64,000 nt of DNA, from NCBI GenBank assembly GCA_043228905.1, contig JBHGNT010000016.1, positions 1,054,001-1,118,000 on the forward strand, in the 5' to 3' direction. The notes under the pieces were generated by a model. That model had not been told where the DNA came from. It made no database searches and saw only the letters and a list, made by a program, of their open reading frames with translations. Positions 23,488-36,225 of this stretch are shown here, one piece after another. A program made the translations under genes and the position numbers. The DNA is from Azolla caroliniana. Its lineage: Eukaryota > Polypodiophyta. Numbering within the stretch: position 1 is the first letter of the stretch; each line of letters starts with the position of its first letter.

Positions 23488-26400
23488 TCATGACCGCAAG
23501 ACAGCACCAGATGTGATTTTCCAGCTCTTATCATTTGACGTAAGTTCATATCGAGTGGTGTATGCGCTTTCGTATGAGTCTATAACTTCACGTTTTTCTG
23601 CATCATACAAATTCGCTGCCTCACTTAGAGTTGCTTCAACTATGGCCTTCTGACCATCTGTGCTTATCGTCACACTCTCTATATTAAGATCAGCCAGTTT
23701 GTATTCCCAATACCACCCATTCTTGGACACATCCCTCGCACGCTCACACCAGCTCTTCAGCATTTGTCCATCCAAAACCTTCCCAAATTTCAAAAGAAAC
23801 AAAACATTAGCATGTAGGAACAATGTGGTCACACAGGATTGCTTTTAAACATATAACCTCAATATCATAATGAGGAACAAAACATTCACCAAATTTTGTA
23901 TAATTTTAGCGAAAGCAAATCATGTCTCTTTTTCTAGGATGAATATAGGTGGCTCACTTTTAGTTATATGGAACTGCTATTTTGCTAGAGTATATGTATT
24001 TACCATGTAATCGAAACTTAATGTTTTCCTTAGTAGCTTATATAATGAAGTCACGCTCATTGACCAAATTGCTTTTTTGTGCATGCATCTTCTTGAATTA
24101 CAAATTTCATTGAAGATTCAAAGAATGGCATAAATTACCTCGGAAAGTTTTTCAACAGCATGATCTTGACCAAGAGCATGAGCCTTGGCAGTTTGCCATT
24201 TCTCAACAAGCTGTTCTGCGAGCTGTGCATTCATTTTTGGAGTGATTTGATTTTTTTTAACTGTAACTCGACCTGTTAAGAAAATACTAGCCACCATTAT
24301 GTCAGAAATTTGGAGCACATGCTAAATAACCATCATCATCTAAATCATAGTTGTACAAAAATGAGTACATTCAGAATATGGATCAGAATACTCTCAAGTA
24401 TTGTACATGTATTCTATGTTTTAGAGCTGTCATTTTATAATATGTTACGTATTCTAAGAATACAATGTATTCTACGCATTCTTCATATTTAAAAGGTATT
24501 TAAAATTTCTAAAATGCTAAAAAAGTTTAATTTAATTATTATTATTTTTAAAAAGTTTAAAATTGATAAGTATCTAACATATTTTATCTGGAGAATATAT
24601 ATTCTGAGTATTTTAAAGAAGCTAGAATATTTAGAACACATATTCTCTGGATATTGTATGCTAAGTATTCTACAACAATGATCTAAATCAAGTGGGAAAA
24701 TTTGAACACAAAACCCAGAGCTTAAGTATCATTAATGATGTGTTTTGCTGGATTCTTTACCTGCAATCTTACTAGACATTGTTTTTTTCTCATGCTTAAA
24801 TATAGTGTTTCTCATAAAATAGATCTTCCAGCCAGCAAAAGCTAGAGCCCCAAACAAAGCTGTGATTCCTACAATTTGAATAACAGAATTTCTTGATGTT
24901 CTTGTATATTCCGTGTCTTCTGCTACTTTATGATCATCTGAAGAAAAATGTAGACCACTTTTTCTCTCTGTATTAACTGGAATAGATGGATTGTATGGGG
25001 ACAAATAGTCCTTATTCTGCTCATGTTTGATATCAGTGATAACCGGGGATTCAACATTGTTTTTCTGCCGTTGCACTCCAACTTTACCTAGTGGAAAAAC
25101 TTTCTGCAAAGTCTCCTTCATGCTATCAAGAGCAGCACCTGCCCCAGCTCCTAATTGCACAATCGCCGCTGCAGCTGCTAGTGGTGACTCACCTTTCTCT
25201 AGCTTCTCCAGATAATTCAGTACACTGGAATCATCATAGTAATCTCGCAATTTGACATGCAATTGATCTGTTTCACGGAAACTTGGGAAAACCACCTCCC
25301 TAAGCCAACTTTCCAACAGTTTGCAAAGGCCAGGTAGATAAACATCTTCATCAGTTCCATAGGAATTTGCAATAACAAAATCAGTCACAGCAGGTTCGCG
25401 ATATGGAGAGTTTATATCATCCAACCCTAGCCATGCACGGCAGTCATCAAGCTCGCCCAACAGAAGTTGACACATTGCTCTCTCAAATGCAAAGTCAAGT
25501 TGTTGATCTGTTGAAGCATTTGACCCACCCACTGCAAATGCATTAGAAGATGCATTTGTTTGTTGAAGTTGAAGGAATAAATTATCTGCTTCCTTGATAA
25601 GGTATGGTTTCTTTGAAGAAAAACCTTCAGCAACATGTGCAAGAGCAACAGAGTAAACCTCCGAACTCTCTGCTGGAATGTTGCTTGGAGTGGAAGTAAA
25701 TAACGCTACTTGCTCAGCAGCTGTCATATGAGTAAATGCTTCTTTCATATAGTCCTCTCGCGTGTACCCAGGTATATGTGCAAAAGCGCCACCTTCACCA
25801 ACAGCCCACAAAATGCTTTGTAATCCTTGTAAGCCTTCTTCTCGCTTCCCTCTATGCTCCTTATCAAGTGGAAATGCAAGAAGTTCTAAGACACAATGGG
25901 GATTTAATTTCTGCAATGTTTCATCTATTTGTTCCTGCAAGGCTGGAGCTAGGCTACTGCCACCTTCCTCCTACATAAAAGTAATGGCAGGTTATTGGCA
26001 CGAAGTATTAATTTAGAAAAGCATGTATTATTTGTTCCTGCAAGGCTGGAGCTAGGCTACTGCCACCTTCCTCCTACATAAAAGTAATGGCAGGTTATTG
26101 GCACGAAGTATTAATTTAGAAAAGCATGTATTATTTGTTCCTGCAAGGCTGGAGCTAGGCTACTGCCACCTTCCTCCTACATAAAAGTAATGGCAGGTTA
26201 TTGGCACTAAGTATTAATTTAGAAATGCAAACTCTATTCGAGAAATAACCTGGATGAATCTGTATTTCTTTACAAAGTTTTTCTATCTTCCATTTCTTAT
26301 TTCAAAGTAGTTTGAAATCACATTTTTGACATCCATTCATGCTTTGACTGTCTTTACAAATGCACATGCAAATGAACCTATAATTCAATAACTATTCCAT

Positions 26401-29400
26401 ATCTACTGTTCACATTCTTGACAAGTGGTCTCTAATTACATTCCTTATCCAATCAATCCGCTTCAATAATCAGTCCCAACCTTCAAATCAAACCTACAAA
26501 TTTGTCCTGCCAAGTAAAGAATGACATTCTAGACTCTAGACTGGCATATCGTAGTAAGATGAATTTGTAATGATACCGGAGGTCATTTTATAGGATCTTC
26601 CATGCTCAATAGACTTCATAAAGCATGTTTTGGGCTTGATTTTGTATATGAATTATATGCTAGGAATAAGCCTTCATTGAAACTAAAGTGCAGCCCCCAT
26701 AGATTTGGTGGGCAAGTTGCAAACATCAGAATGAACTAGATCAAGCAGATTAGGCTTACAAGAGACACCAGAGTAGTAGGAAATCTTTACTTGCTCACCT
26801 TATTGGCACTCATTACAAAAATCAAATTTTGGGCCTTTAAATCTTAGTGGAGCATGAAAGAACTAGCCATTAGAGTACTGAATGCTCATATGACATTCTT
26901 AAGTTCATACTTCTTTTCAATGAGCCTATACAACGAGGAAACTAACATCTACAAACATATGTAAAACTATGTAAACATTTCTTCTCAACAAGCCTATTCA
27001 AGGAGGAAACTAACATCTACAAACATATATAAAACTATGTTCACAGTAGTCTGTATGCAACAATTAACTGATGAAGTTTTGAAATTCCATTTTTTAATTA
27101 AATGTTTGAGGTTTCCCCAACTAAAGATATATTTCAACTCATCTTCAAGGCAATTATAGCGTTTCATCACAAGTTTTATGCTGTTTCTTTCTTACCTCAA
27201 GAAGCTTCAGTGCTCTTTCAAGAAGTTCACAACTATGCACAATTGCAGGGGGTGTCTCTGCCATTGCCTCTCGAGAAAGCTCTACATATGACAAAGCCAT
27301 TGCTAATACAAGATCACGCTGGAAAAACTTTCCAAGTCGTTCTCGTAGCAAATCCTCTCCAACTTGCAAGACGACCTCCATCTCCCCAATTTCATGAAGT
27401 AAGCATAATGCTCCAGGTACCTGAAATAATGTTATGATGACAATTGCTATGTGCCTAAAAAGTTGGAGTCTCTAAATAAAAAAAGGAATTCTACCTTGCT
27501 CAGAGGAACGGCTACCATTATTGTTTTGTTTTCATCAGTTATAAGGCCTTCATTGTACTCCCCACGCAATTCTGGATCTGCTAGAGTCTCGCATGCTCCT
27601 TTGAGAATTTCTTGGCGAGAAATCAACGCCTCTTGACTAAAACCTTCCTTTGGTAGATTCTTTATGCGGGACTCGTAAGCTCTGACAATTGCATCTGCAA
27701 GAAAGTGTGTGTCTGCCCCAAGCACCTGTCAGACTAAAAATCATAAGATCATGGTCTTATACATTGCATCAGTAAAGAAGAATGGCGTTTACTCACATGT
27801 TCTCAACAGAATATGTTCCAAAGATATTATCAATGTGACTGGAAACCATGTTTACCACAACTTATCATTCTTTTCTTAAGATTTTGTTTCTATTCTTCAA
27901 AACTAAACACCATATACTGTTCAATCTGAAGAACGTTATGTATGTCACTGGCCTGTTTTCTATTGTTGCCTCTTCAGCCAAGGAGTTGGCTCACTACATA
28001 AGGTAATGGGATATGACAACCAACAGTGTTTGGGGCTATGCTTGCTAGAACTCAAGAGACACTAGGAGCAGTTGTTCTGGCTAGAACAATTGGAGCAAAA
28101 CAAGGATGCCCACTTTCACCCATACTGGCTAACACAAGGATGAGGTACAACATTACATAGAGAGATTTGGCAGTTTGGGAGCATGCCCAGCAGGTATAAC
28201 CATACAAATATTACTGTATTCTAATGATATTGTGCTGATATCTGACAGTCCGTAGGGACTACAAAGACATCTAAAAGCCTTAAAAAAGTATTTTGTATGA
28301 ACAAAGGTTTGTTGGTAAATATAGATAAAACTCAAGTGATGGTGTTTAACACCATTGAAGAATGGGTAATAAAATCAGAACCAGAATCCCCATCTAAACA
28401 TGACCAAAAAGGAAAAGCTTAAGCGATCCAAACTGAGATGGAACAGCCCCAGAACATCTCTTGGCTGTGAGATGGCCCACTATAAAGCAGTTTTTACACA
28501 CATTGGAGGATGGATTCATCATCAGGCCCTCTTATATGGACATACATCTATCCTATGTGCTGGCTAGTGTGATAGGGTAGTTGCAAACTTTTTCCCATCA
28601 GTTTGAGATTGATCTACACAAATATGCACAAATACCTCTAGAAGAAAAAAATTGCCAATTGTGTCATCAGGGAGTGCATTATGAAGAATGCCATGTTTGC
28701 CATTGTACTGTTTTTTATGAAATGAGAGGGAGATGTCATTGCCTCTTTAAGCAAAGCTTAGGCCTAATACACAAGGTAAGGAAATATGAGGACCAACGGT
28801 GCCTGGGTCTTTCTTGCTAGAACTCAAGAGACACATAGAGGAGTTGTTGAAGGACAATAATACAACTACACAAGCTCATTGATAAAGAACTATCACAACA
28901 TCCTTTCGCCCCATTGCTCCTACTCATGCTACAAATCAATCAAGGGCTACACAAGGGGGCTCCCGACCAGGACCTTGCAAAGGGTTACAATGGATCAGAC
29001 AATAGCATGCATGTAGGCGTTGCCTTGGGGAATACGATCTCACCACCCTTGTCACTGACAGATAAAGACCATTATCTTCTGCCATCGCAAGTGGTTTTGT
29101 TACTTCAGAGATCTCTCTATTTTGGATTGACCTATGTTACACATCTTTTGAGGAATAAGGACTATATCTGATGTGAGAATCTTACATGTATAGAAAATGT
29201 GATTCTGTAGTCATTGTTATTTTTGTTTATTTATTTACTTCATTACATTTATGTTGTTTTGTTGTTCTTGAAGATGAGGATGAAAACTAACAGTAGCAAT
29301 AGGATGTAGATGGAGATAAGATTAGCAATAGGATTAAGAAAGAGATAAAAATAGCAATATGATTAAACGAAAGAAAATATAGGAGATTTCATTGACATTA

Positions 29401-32400
29401 ACCCTTTCATTGATTTCCTAAATCCCTTAATTGCACTCTGCACAAACAACCTAAAACCTGCTTGCCTGTGCCATCTCTCTCTTCTCTCCACCTGGCTTGT
29501 CTAAGCTCACCACCTTCTTCAAACCGGTATCAAAGCCTTCAGATTTCCTCATGTGTAAAAGGTTTTATACAGAGTTTAACAGTCTAGGTTCATAGCTGAA
29601 CCTGACTCCAATGTCAAGTGGAAGATAGCATTTATGCAAGAGAATCTGTGGGAAATTGCTGGAATTTGTCATAGTAGGTTTTGTCATCCGCTAGAATCTA
29701 CAAGTCTGCATGCAGCAAATCAGGCATTTCTGTTCCAGTTTATTTTGATTCTTTACCATTGTGGAATGTATACAGAAACTGTTGTAAAAACATAAGCAGA
29801 GAATTTCACTTTAGATTTTCCCCAAATTGATTTCAGGAGTCCAGGCAAAGGTCCTTGTCATTATTGGTGCCATGTTGACAATACAGAATGCTCTCACACT
29901 TGAATTGTGAACTTGGATATATCTTTTCATGTGATGCCTATCAACAGGTCATGGCAATGTTTTCTTGGCTGTTGTATGATAGCCAAGTGCTTTTATCGAA
30001 TTATGACAGATATGTATTCGGTATATATGGGACATCTAGATGTGCATGAATATAGCATTGTGTTCAATGGTAGTTCTTGGAAATTGACTGAAGATTTTAT
30101 TCTTGTTGTCATGGACAGCAAGAGAGGCAGTCTGTTGCTTGCATGAATAAACTTTGCTTTGAAAATTTATTGTTGTTGCAAAGGTATATTGACATCTGGA
30201 ACTTTGGCACAAAAGGCTTGGTCATATGGGCCAAAAAAGCCTAGATATCACCATCCGGTTGCCAAGGGCCAAAAACTACATTTTTGTAATGATCGCCAAC
30301 ATGGAAAGCAAGTGAGGAATTCTCATTGCTCTGATATGACTCAGAAGCAGAATTTCCTTGACCTTGTTCATTCTGATGCCTATCAATTCAATGAAAGGTG
30401 CTTTTTACTCTCTTTTGTTTGTGATTACTCAAGACTTACTTGCTGAAAATTAAGACCAAACACTTGTTGAAAAGTAAAAGTGATACATCATTGTTGCGTT
30501 TCAGAAATTTACGAGTAGCTAAAAAGGTAGAATATTGAAATGACAGCATCCGAACATTGTTGGGGAGTGCACAAGTGCTGAAGCTCAGAAATTTTGGGAT
30601 CCTCATGATATAAAGAGGGATTTAACAGCCTCATATAGTCCCTCTTCCGATGGTGTGGTTGAACATTATGGCAAGAATCTATGTGAGGAAGTGACATGCA
30701 TGCTTCACATTTTGAGAAGCTGCTATAAAAACCACAAGTCATATTTGCAATAGCTCTCCTCATAGAACATTAAAAATGGACATCCCTGAAGAGGTTCGGT
30801 CTAGCAAACTTGCTTTATACGACTACTTAGGTGCATTTGGTTGGCATGCCTATCGTATACATTAGTCAAGATTTGCAAAATAAGATTGATAGTAAGTCTA
30901 TTAAAAGCACTTCCATGGGATATGATGATGACGATGAAATGGGCTATAGATTTTGGTTGACCAGTTTATGGCAGAAGTATGCAGTTAATATGTTTTTATT
31001 GGGGCAAAGCTACTCAGAGATAATGTTGCCTCAAAAGATGACTGCAAAATAGTCTAATTTCAGTACATACGGTCACCCATAAGCACACAAACAGATTCAT
31101 GATGCACCACAAAGGGCTGAAAATAGCATTGAACTTGTGGTAATTGTGCCAGAACATGTTGGACAGCCATTGAATTCACCTGATGATAATAAAACACCTG
31201 TAGAACATGATCAACACATGGCTGTAAATGATGGACAGCAGTTCCAAAAGAATGATCACGTGGTTCTTTGTGACAGCAGTTCCAAAAGAACAAATGTTTA
31301 ACTTGAAGATAGTTTAGCTCTATAGGTGCAAAGGTCTGAATCTCTAGATGTGATATACGTGTTGGATATTGAATGTGTATTATGCATCCACATTCAGCCC
31401 TTGTAAAGCCTATTGAGAGATATTGACAATAATTGGATGGTTTAGCATGGCGCTTTGTGTGCACATCATGTGGCAACATGTGAATTACATGCAAAAAGTC
31501 TTTTGAGAGGTACATATAGTCTCTCAAGAAAATTGTAAGAGGAGAAGAAAAAGGAAAATTGATCAACAGGTTCAAGAAGAGCTAAAGAATCTATAATTGT
31601 AAGTTATATTTGAGTTTTTGAATCTTTAGGGTTACAATTTCACTACTCTATTGTACATTTACAGCTATTAATAATCTAAGTAATCTCTTGATTTTCCAAA
31701 ACCATCCATCTGTTTCTCAAATTCTATTATCTCTCTTTCTCACTCCCAATTCCTCTCAATCTATCTATTTCATTTTCTTTCTCACTGATCACGAACTTTA
31801 CAATAAAGGGTACATTTAAATTGCAGAGATTCTGTGAATGAGACATGGCTGGTGATGTGGATACCAGTAAATCCATTAGGGGCAACACTTATACATTGGC
31901 AAGTGGTCCTATTTTTACAATCCTCCCGATTTCAGAAAATAGTTGCACTATCTACAAAGAGGTTGAATATATTTCAGCCACTCATGGAGGATGGTGAGAC
32001 AGAAACTGTGAAAGCGATATACTATTCGATCTCTACTGGGATTACAGCTAGAACTGGGTAGAGTGCCATATGTCTAGCTAATAATGCTACATTTCATTCA
32101 TGTACAAAACACATTGATGCAAGGTACCACTTCATCAGGGACATACTCGAGGATGAGCTGATCTCTTAGATCAATATCAACACATCCCAAAATCCTGCAG
32201 ATTCTCTTACTCTCAATGGGTGATTACCAAGGGATTACTCCCCATCCAATTACACTTTTTGCTATATCCTACAATGTAAAGTCCTGTGCAGCCCCCAGCT
32301 CCCTGACATTGTCTTTTGCCAATGGTTTGTGCCACATCGACATGGAGGTTCAATCAAGCACACAATTTTTGTGCCACATCTGGTTGGATTTTCCTCTTGG

Positions 32401-33652
32401 CAAACCATCCAAACCTAGACAATTTTATTCCACATGTACATGGACAAGGAACAATCCCCCCTATAGTGTACACGGCTAATGTTTTGTGCCACATCAGCAT
32501 GGGGTTTCATTGATTTTGGTTCACATCCAAGATAGATTTTCATTGAGCACACAATTCTAATATACCGTACATGAAAACTGGGAATCCGAAGGCTTCCCCA
32601 TTTCATACAAAGTAAACTTGGAAACTTATGGAGATGCATATGAAAAACATAAAAACAAAGAAAAAAATGGATTTATAAATAAGGGAAGAAAGCTAGAAAA
32701 ACCTGATAGTAATCCAACGGAAGAGAGACTGCTCGTTCTGTTAGGGCCGGGAAAGATGATGCAAGTGCACCACTAGTTTTCCCATTTCTATTCACTTGCG
32801 AAATGGCCTCAGTAAGGTCTTCGATATTGGGCTCATTCGAAACATAGAGGTCATGAGAGAGACGGTCTGTCCATTTCGCTGCTTTGCAAGTGTAATCAAA
32901 GTTTCTTCTTCTTCTTTCTTCTGAACGTAAAGAAAACCAATATTATGAAAAGGAAAGGAGAAAAACTCTGAAACATGCTCAATTTTCTATGTATTATGAA
33001 AATACCCTGCATTTTCATTCTTTCCTAAATGCCCAGACTTTTTGATCGAAAACCCAAAAGAACAAGCAATCATTTGGTCAATTCTTCCCCTTTTTCTCGA
33101 TTATATGACTATTTGAGAAATTAAAGCGTCAATTCATTTTTCTCTTCAGGAGGGTGACCAAGGGTATTTGGGAAATAACGAACCCTCAGGGACATTTGGT
33201 GAAATAAAGCAAATGTGAAGAAGTATTTCAGAGTTTTTTTCCAAAGAAAAACCATAGATATTGACACCAATAGAAGATGTATGTGAAATGAAATGATTTG
33301 TTGGCGGTCATTTAAGGGTTTAAAACGCATATAAAGTATAAACATAGTAATAATTAACAAATACGATATAAAAGGAAATCCTTAAGTTGATATTCATGAT
33401 ATGCGATCAAAAAAAATAAGGAAAAAAAGACTAGAGATATGGAAAGAAAACTCCCATGTTTTGCAATAAAGAAGCAGACACCTTACCTTGAAACAAACGC
33501 TTTCTTGAAGAACAAGAAGAACAGGAAGAACAGGAAAAAGGCGAATGTGTATTTCCAGCTAAAGCTCTGAATTTTCTGTTGAAAAACGGTGAGAAAACTT
33601 CTGGTGCAAGTACCAAAACCTCGGATTTATATGCAATATTCATATTTTTCAC
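23488..33652 (-). CDS. ARC6: ARC6, plastid-division protein of the inner chloroplast envelope; seven exons
   Basis: Exons (minus): 33652-33487, 32920-32703, 27725-27495, 27420-27196, 25970-24761, 24272-24139, 23778-23488. All phases match, giving 824 residues (Arabidopsis ARC6 is 801). ARC6 anchors and stabilises the FtsZ ring on the stromal side; its C-terminus reaches the intermembrane space and binds PDV2. Evidence: a Ser/Arg-rich N-terminus as expected of a transit peptide, the J-like region LPLDYYQ-VLGADTHFLADAI and ALISRQEILKGACETLADPE, the central signatures MTAAEQVALFTSTPSNIPAE and SPLAAAAAIVQLGAGAGAAL, and a transmembrane helix near residues 640-665 (VIQIVGITALFGALAFAGW). The C-terminal domain (QLVEKWQTAKAHALGQDHAV ... 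YTTRYELTSNDKSWKITSGA) is intact. The J-like and LISR features separate it from its paralogue PARC6. Oddities: a ~5-kb intron filled with transposon fossils, and a threefold repeated acceptor at exon 5. Confidence 0.96.
24378..24680. repeat. possible MITE-like AT-rich element in ARC6 intron 5
   Basis: The ends are imperfect inverted copies built on AGAATACT...AAGTATTGTA on the left and GATATTGTATGCTAAGTATTCT on the right. The interior is mostly A/T with repeated TATTCTA motifs. No clear target duplication was found, so the class is uncertain. Confidence 0.35.
25928..26236. repeat. 103-bp tandem triplication spanning the ARC6 intron 4/exon 5 junction
   Basis: Three copies start at 25928, 26031 and 26134 (TTTGTTCCTGCAAGGCTGG) and are nearly identical. 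Each holds 43 bp of exon 5, its GTAG acceptor and 60 bp of intron. The functional acceptor is the copy nearest the exon body (exon starts at 25970). Equivalent junctions exist at 26073 and 26176. Reading from either extra acceptor without further splicing gives about 21 codons and then an in-frame TAA. Confidence 0.95.
26590..26870 (-). pseudogene. Copia integrase fossil in ARC6 intron 4
   Basis: The minus-strand translation reads PKFDFCNECQ, a stop, GEQVKISYY, then PNLLDLVHSDVCNLPTKSMG. This is the junction between the GAG-pre-integrase zinc finger and the integrase core of Copia elements, where LDLVHSDVCGP-KS(L/M)GG is typical. Stops and frameshifts make it dead. It lies in the same orientation as ARC6. 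Confidence 0.75.
26905..27040. repeat. two-copy ~66-bp tandem duplication in ARC6 intron 4
   Basis: CTTCTTTTCAATGAGCCTAT...GAGGAAACTAACATCTACAAACATATGTAAAACTATG near 26910 recurs near 26976 as CTTCTCAACAAGCCTATTCA...AAACTATG. It adjoins the Copia fossil. Confidence 0.75.
27960..28870 (+). pseudogene. LINE (non-LTR) reverse-transcriptase fossil in ARC6 intron 2
   Basis: Plus-strand pieces of a LINE ORF2 include GAKQGCPLSPIL (a canonical RT motif, near 28090), then DIVLISDSP and GLQRHLKALKKYF (about 28230-28295), then IKTQVMVFNT. The C-terminal zinc-knuckle-like region is near 28580-28800 (EEKNCQLCHQG, HVCHCTVFYEMRGRCHCLFK). A second copy of the 3' end (CTTGCTAGAACTCAAGAGACAC) at about 27990-28060 precedes the RT part, so two copies are joined or rearranged. 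Many stops and frameshifts are present. Confidence 0.75.
29175..32230 (+). pseudogene. decayed Copia element in ARC6 intron 2, antisense to the gene
   Basis: A primer-binding-site-like GGTATCAAAGCC lies near 29526 (initiator Met-tRNA type). It is followed on the plus strand by gag-like sequence (VKWKIAFMQENLWEIAGI, about 29610), integrase-type LDLVHSDAYQF (about 30360) and a C-terminal integrase region (KIDSKSIKSTSMGYDDDDEM, about 30875-30940). RNase H remnants end the set (FQKIVALSTK; SAICLANNATFHS; TKHIDARYHFIRDILEDE, about 31940-32165). Most of the reverse transcriptase is missing. Frames shift repeatedly and stops are frequent. LTR borders could not be fixed. Confidence 0.75.
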
Positions 33653-34376
33653 AATAGAAACGATACATAGGATTCTGCAAAATCAAAAACCCTAAACCCG
33701 AACCCAACGGATACAGGTAAAATCTTAAGCCCTAAACCTGATGGATGCAGGTAAGTTCTTCAACCCAAAAGCCTAAAATCTAAAACCTAAAATCGTAAGA
33801 CAAAAGCCTAAAATCTAAAACCTAAGCCAACAGATAACCCTATCACAACAAGAACGGAAGCTTTCCATAGCCTTCCTTCGACAGTGTAAAGACTATTTAT
33901 AAATATAACCCTAGCAATTTTGATCAATATCCAAAATACCCCTGGCTGTGCTCATATAGAATAATCCTTTATATACCCTTGATTAGAGTCGTGTCGAGAC
34001 AAGTTGAAGACGATAATCGTGTGTAAATTTGTGATTAGACATATCATTAAGAAAATTCGATAAGCAATAAAGAGTGCGAGATATATTTGGTAGTTTGTCT
34101 CCATTAATTAGGAATAACATGCTAGTCAACAAAATAATCATAATTGGGAATAACATGCTAGCTTAATATGTCTCCATTAATTTTAATCATCAAAATTAAA
34201 TCAAGTAATTGGCTTCTAACGTAAAGCAAAGGGAGCAATGTCGCAAACTAAGATTCCAATTATCTCAATTGGGTCACTCGTTTGAAATTTAACTTAAAAA
34301 ATTAGTGATTAAATATTGTAATTATCGTTGTCACGTAAACACACATGCATGCGTTGATACAATTGGATTGGGCAGG
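33653..34376. other. ARC6 upstream region
   Basis: This interval should hold the ARC6 promoter and leader. Short AAACCTAAAATC-type repeats occur at 33690-33830. No coding sequence is apparent. Confidence 0.5.
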
Positions 34377-34381
34377 GGACC

Positions 34382-34992
34382 TGTTGAGATATCAAGCTAA
34401 ACTAGATTTAGTTAGTCAACACACGTAACTTAGTAGTTACCTAGATAAAATCTAATTAGTGTCTTGACCTTAAACCCTTAAATAGGTTTTTATGCTTTAG
34501 TGGGATACATTGTAGATCCTCCACTCCCATGTTCATTTAATATAGGACTTACACCTTTGTACCTATATTCTACTCACACATGTGCACCTTTGCACATGAG
34601 ATGTATAATGTATGTACATATATATATGTACCTCATTGTGGGTATTTTTTGTATTTGATGATGCTTTTTTTTTTTCCAAAAAAAACATCTACTTCCATTA
34701 GTTAAGAATGTACAAAGGAATCATTTACAACTCATATCTTACAAGACATCTTGCATGTCAAAGGAAAACAATGTGAAGATGAAACAACATAATAAAAAAA
34801 CAACATTTTTTGTATTTGATGATGCTTTTTAATATAGTTAATCATCCCCTGTCTTGTCTCGTTGTTCATGAGTGTTCTTTCTCTTTTCCTCTCACACTCT
34901 CACATACATGCACACACATCACATAATCTTTCGCTGCTTAATCACATAATTAGGTACTAATTAACCCGTGCTTAATAACCTAATTCTTAACA
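34382..34992. mobile_element. solo LTR (611 bp) with GGACC target duplication
   Basis: It begins TGTTGAGATATC and ends CTTAACA, with the terminal TG...CA of LTRs. It is flanked on both sides by GGACC (34377-34381 and 34993-34997). No internal retrotransposon sequence adjoins it, so it is a solo LTR left by recombination between two LTRs. Removing the internal 161-bp insertion gives about 450 bp. Confidence 0.8.
34644..34830. mobile_element. 161-bp insertion inside the solo LTR with ~26-bp direct repeats
   Basis: ATTTTTTGTATTTGATGATG plus CTTTTT occurs at 34644-34669 and again at 34805-34830. Between them lies a 135-bp segment starting with a T-run and ending AATAAAAAAACAAC. Long target duplications and a homopolymer end suggest LINE-mediated retroposition, but no tRNA-like head was found. 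A plain tandem duplication is the alternative. Confidence 0.5.
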
Positions 34993-34997
34993 GGACC

Positions 34998-35544
34998 TAA
35001 ACCAAGAGGGACATGATGTTCTGTGAGAAGACCTTCAAACCCTTATGTGGATTGTCTGGTGTAATTTCCCTCTTAGTGAATTTGCAGTATTAGGGTTGAA
35101 GATTTGAGTCTAGGAAAACCTAGACTCAAGGAAGCTTAGGCTTCACCTGAGGAGTGCAATGTACAATGAGTACTTAACAAACATTTGTTTCAAAGACTCA
35201 TAAAGTTCCAAGTTATTCGCTATGAAAACTTGTTTCTTGTGCGATTAATCAAAAGATATAGCAAATTCCAAATTGACCATGATTTACCACCATTTCTTTG
35301 TTTTGCCATTGCACACATTTAGCTATCTAGAGTTTGAGGGTGATGACAACTCATGACGCCATATTCACACCACATTGTCTGCAACTCGTGGTTTCATACA
35401 ACACTAATGTATTGCCATAGAACATTGTTGTCTACAAACCCTATAAACAAATGTGTTTAATTCCAAATTTAATATTAGTCGTTAGTCATAACACTGAATC
35501 ACACGATGTCACAAAAACTAGAAGGATGTGTCCTAGGAATATGG
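34998..35544. other. short intergenic stretch between the solo LTR and the Copia element
   Basis: About 550 bp of unique-looking AT-rich sequence. No gene or repeat was recognised. Confidence 0.5.
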
Positions 35545-35549
35545 CTATA

Positions 35550-36225
35550 TGTTAGGAATTGACGCTTTCAAACCTTCACCTCTCGGCCACAACCGAGGAA
35601 ACACGGATCAATGCAGCAGTAAATCGAAAAACACAGAGAGAGAGACTCGAATGCACAGGGTTTAGCGTGAAAACCCTAGACGAGAAAAACCACGGGAGTG
35701 AAAAATACTCCAACTATCACTATACGCAGGGAATGTACAATGGCGAGCTGCAAGGCGACGACCTTGAGCTCGCTGTCCTCGCCACAGACGGCGGTATTAC
35801 ACAGAGGCGTCTACCTCTTCCTTTATCTCTCTCTCTCTCGCTCTCTCTCTCGGCTGCTCTCACTTCGCTCCCTCTAAGTGGAAAACAGAAAAATGAGCAG
35901 CAACATACAGCAGTTTGCCCTAAGTCATATTTATACACATATGACTTTCGGGCTATTTACAAATATAGCCTCAAGGGCCCTTGGCAAACATATTCACACA
36001 TATGTCCCCGCATCTGGATCTCTCTCCGGGTACATTCGTCATCCGGCTCCGTAACCGGGGTCTTCATCATCCGGCTTCGTAGCCGGGTCTTTATCCGGCT
36101 TCATGCCGGGTACTCTTCATCCGGCTTCATGCCGGGTACTCTTCATCCTCTGGTTCCGTAACCGTAACCGGGCTTGCCGTCATTCATTTCCGGACATCCC
36201 ATCCGGAGGGACCGAAATCCCAACA
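35550..36225 (-). repeat. 3' LTR of the Copia element
   Basis: 676 bp, terminal TG...CA in plus orientation, essentially identical to the copy at 43849-44524. Its end-proximal (U3) part contains about five imperfect ~26-bp units built on CCGGCTTCATGCCGGGT (36038-36145), each a small CCGG hairpin. A CT microsatellite lies at 35825-35855. Confidence 0.97.
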
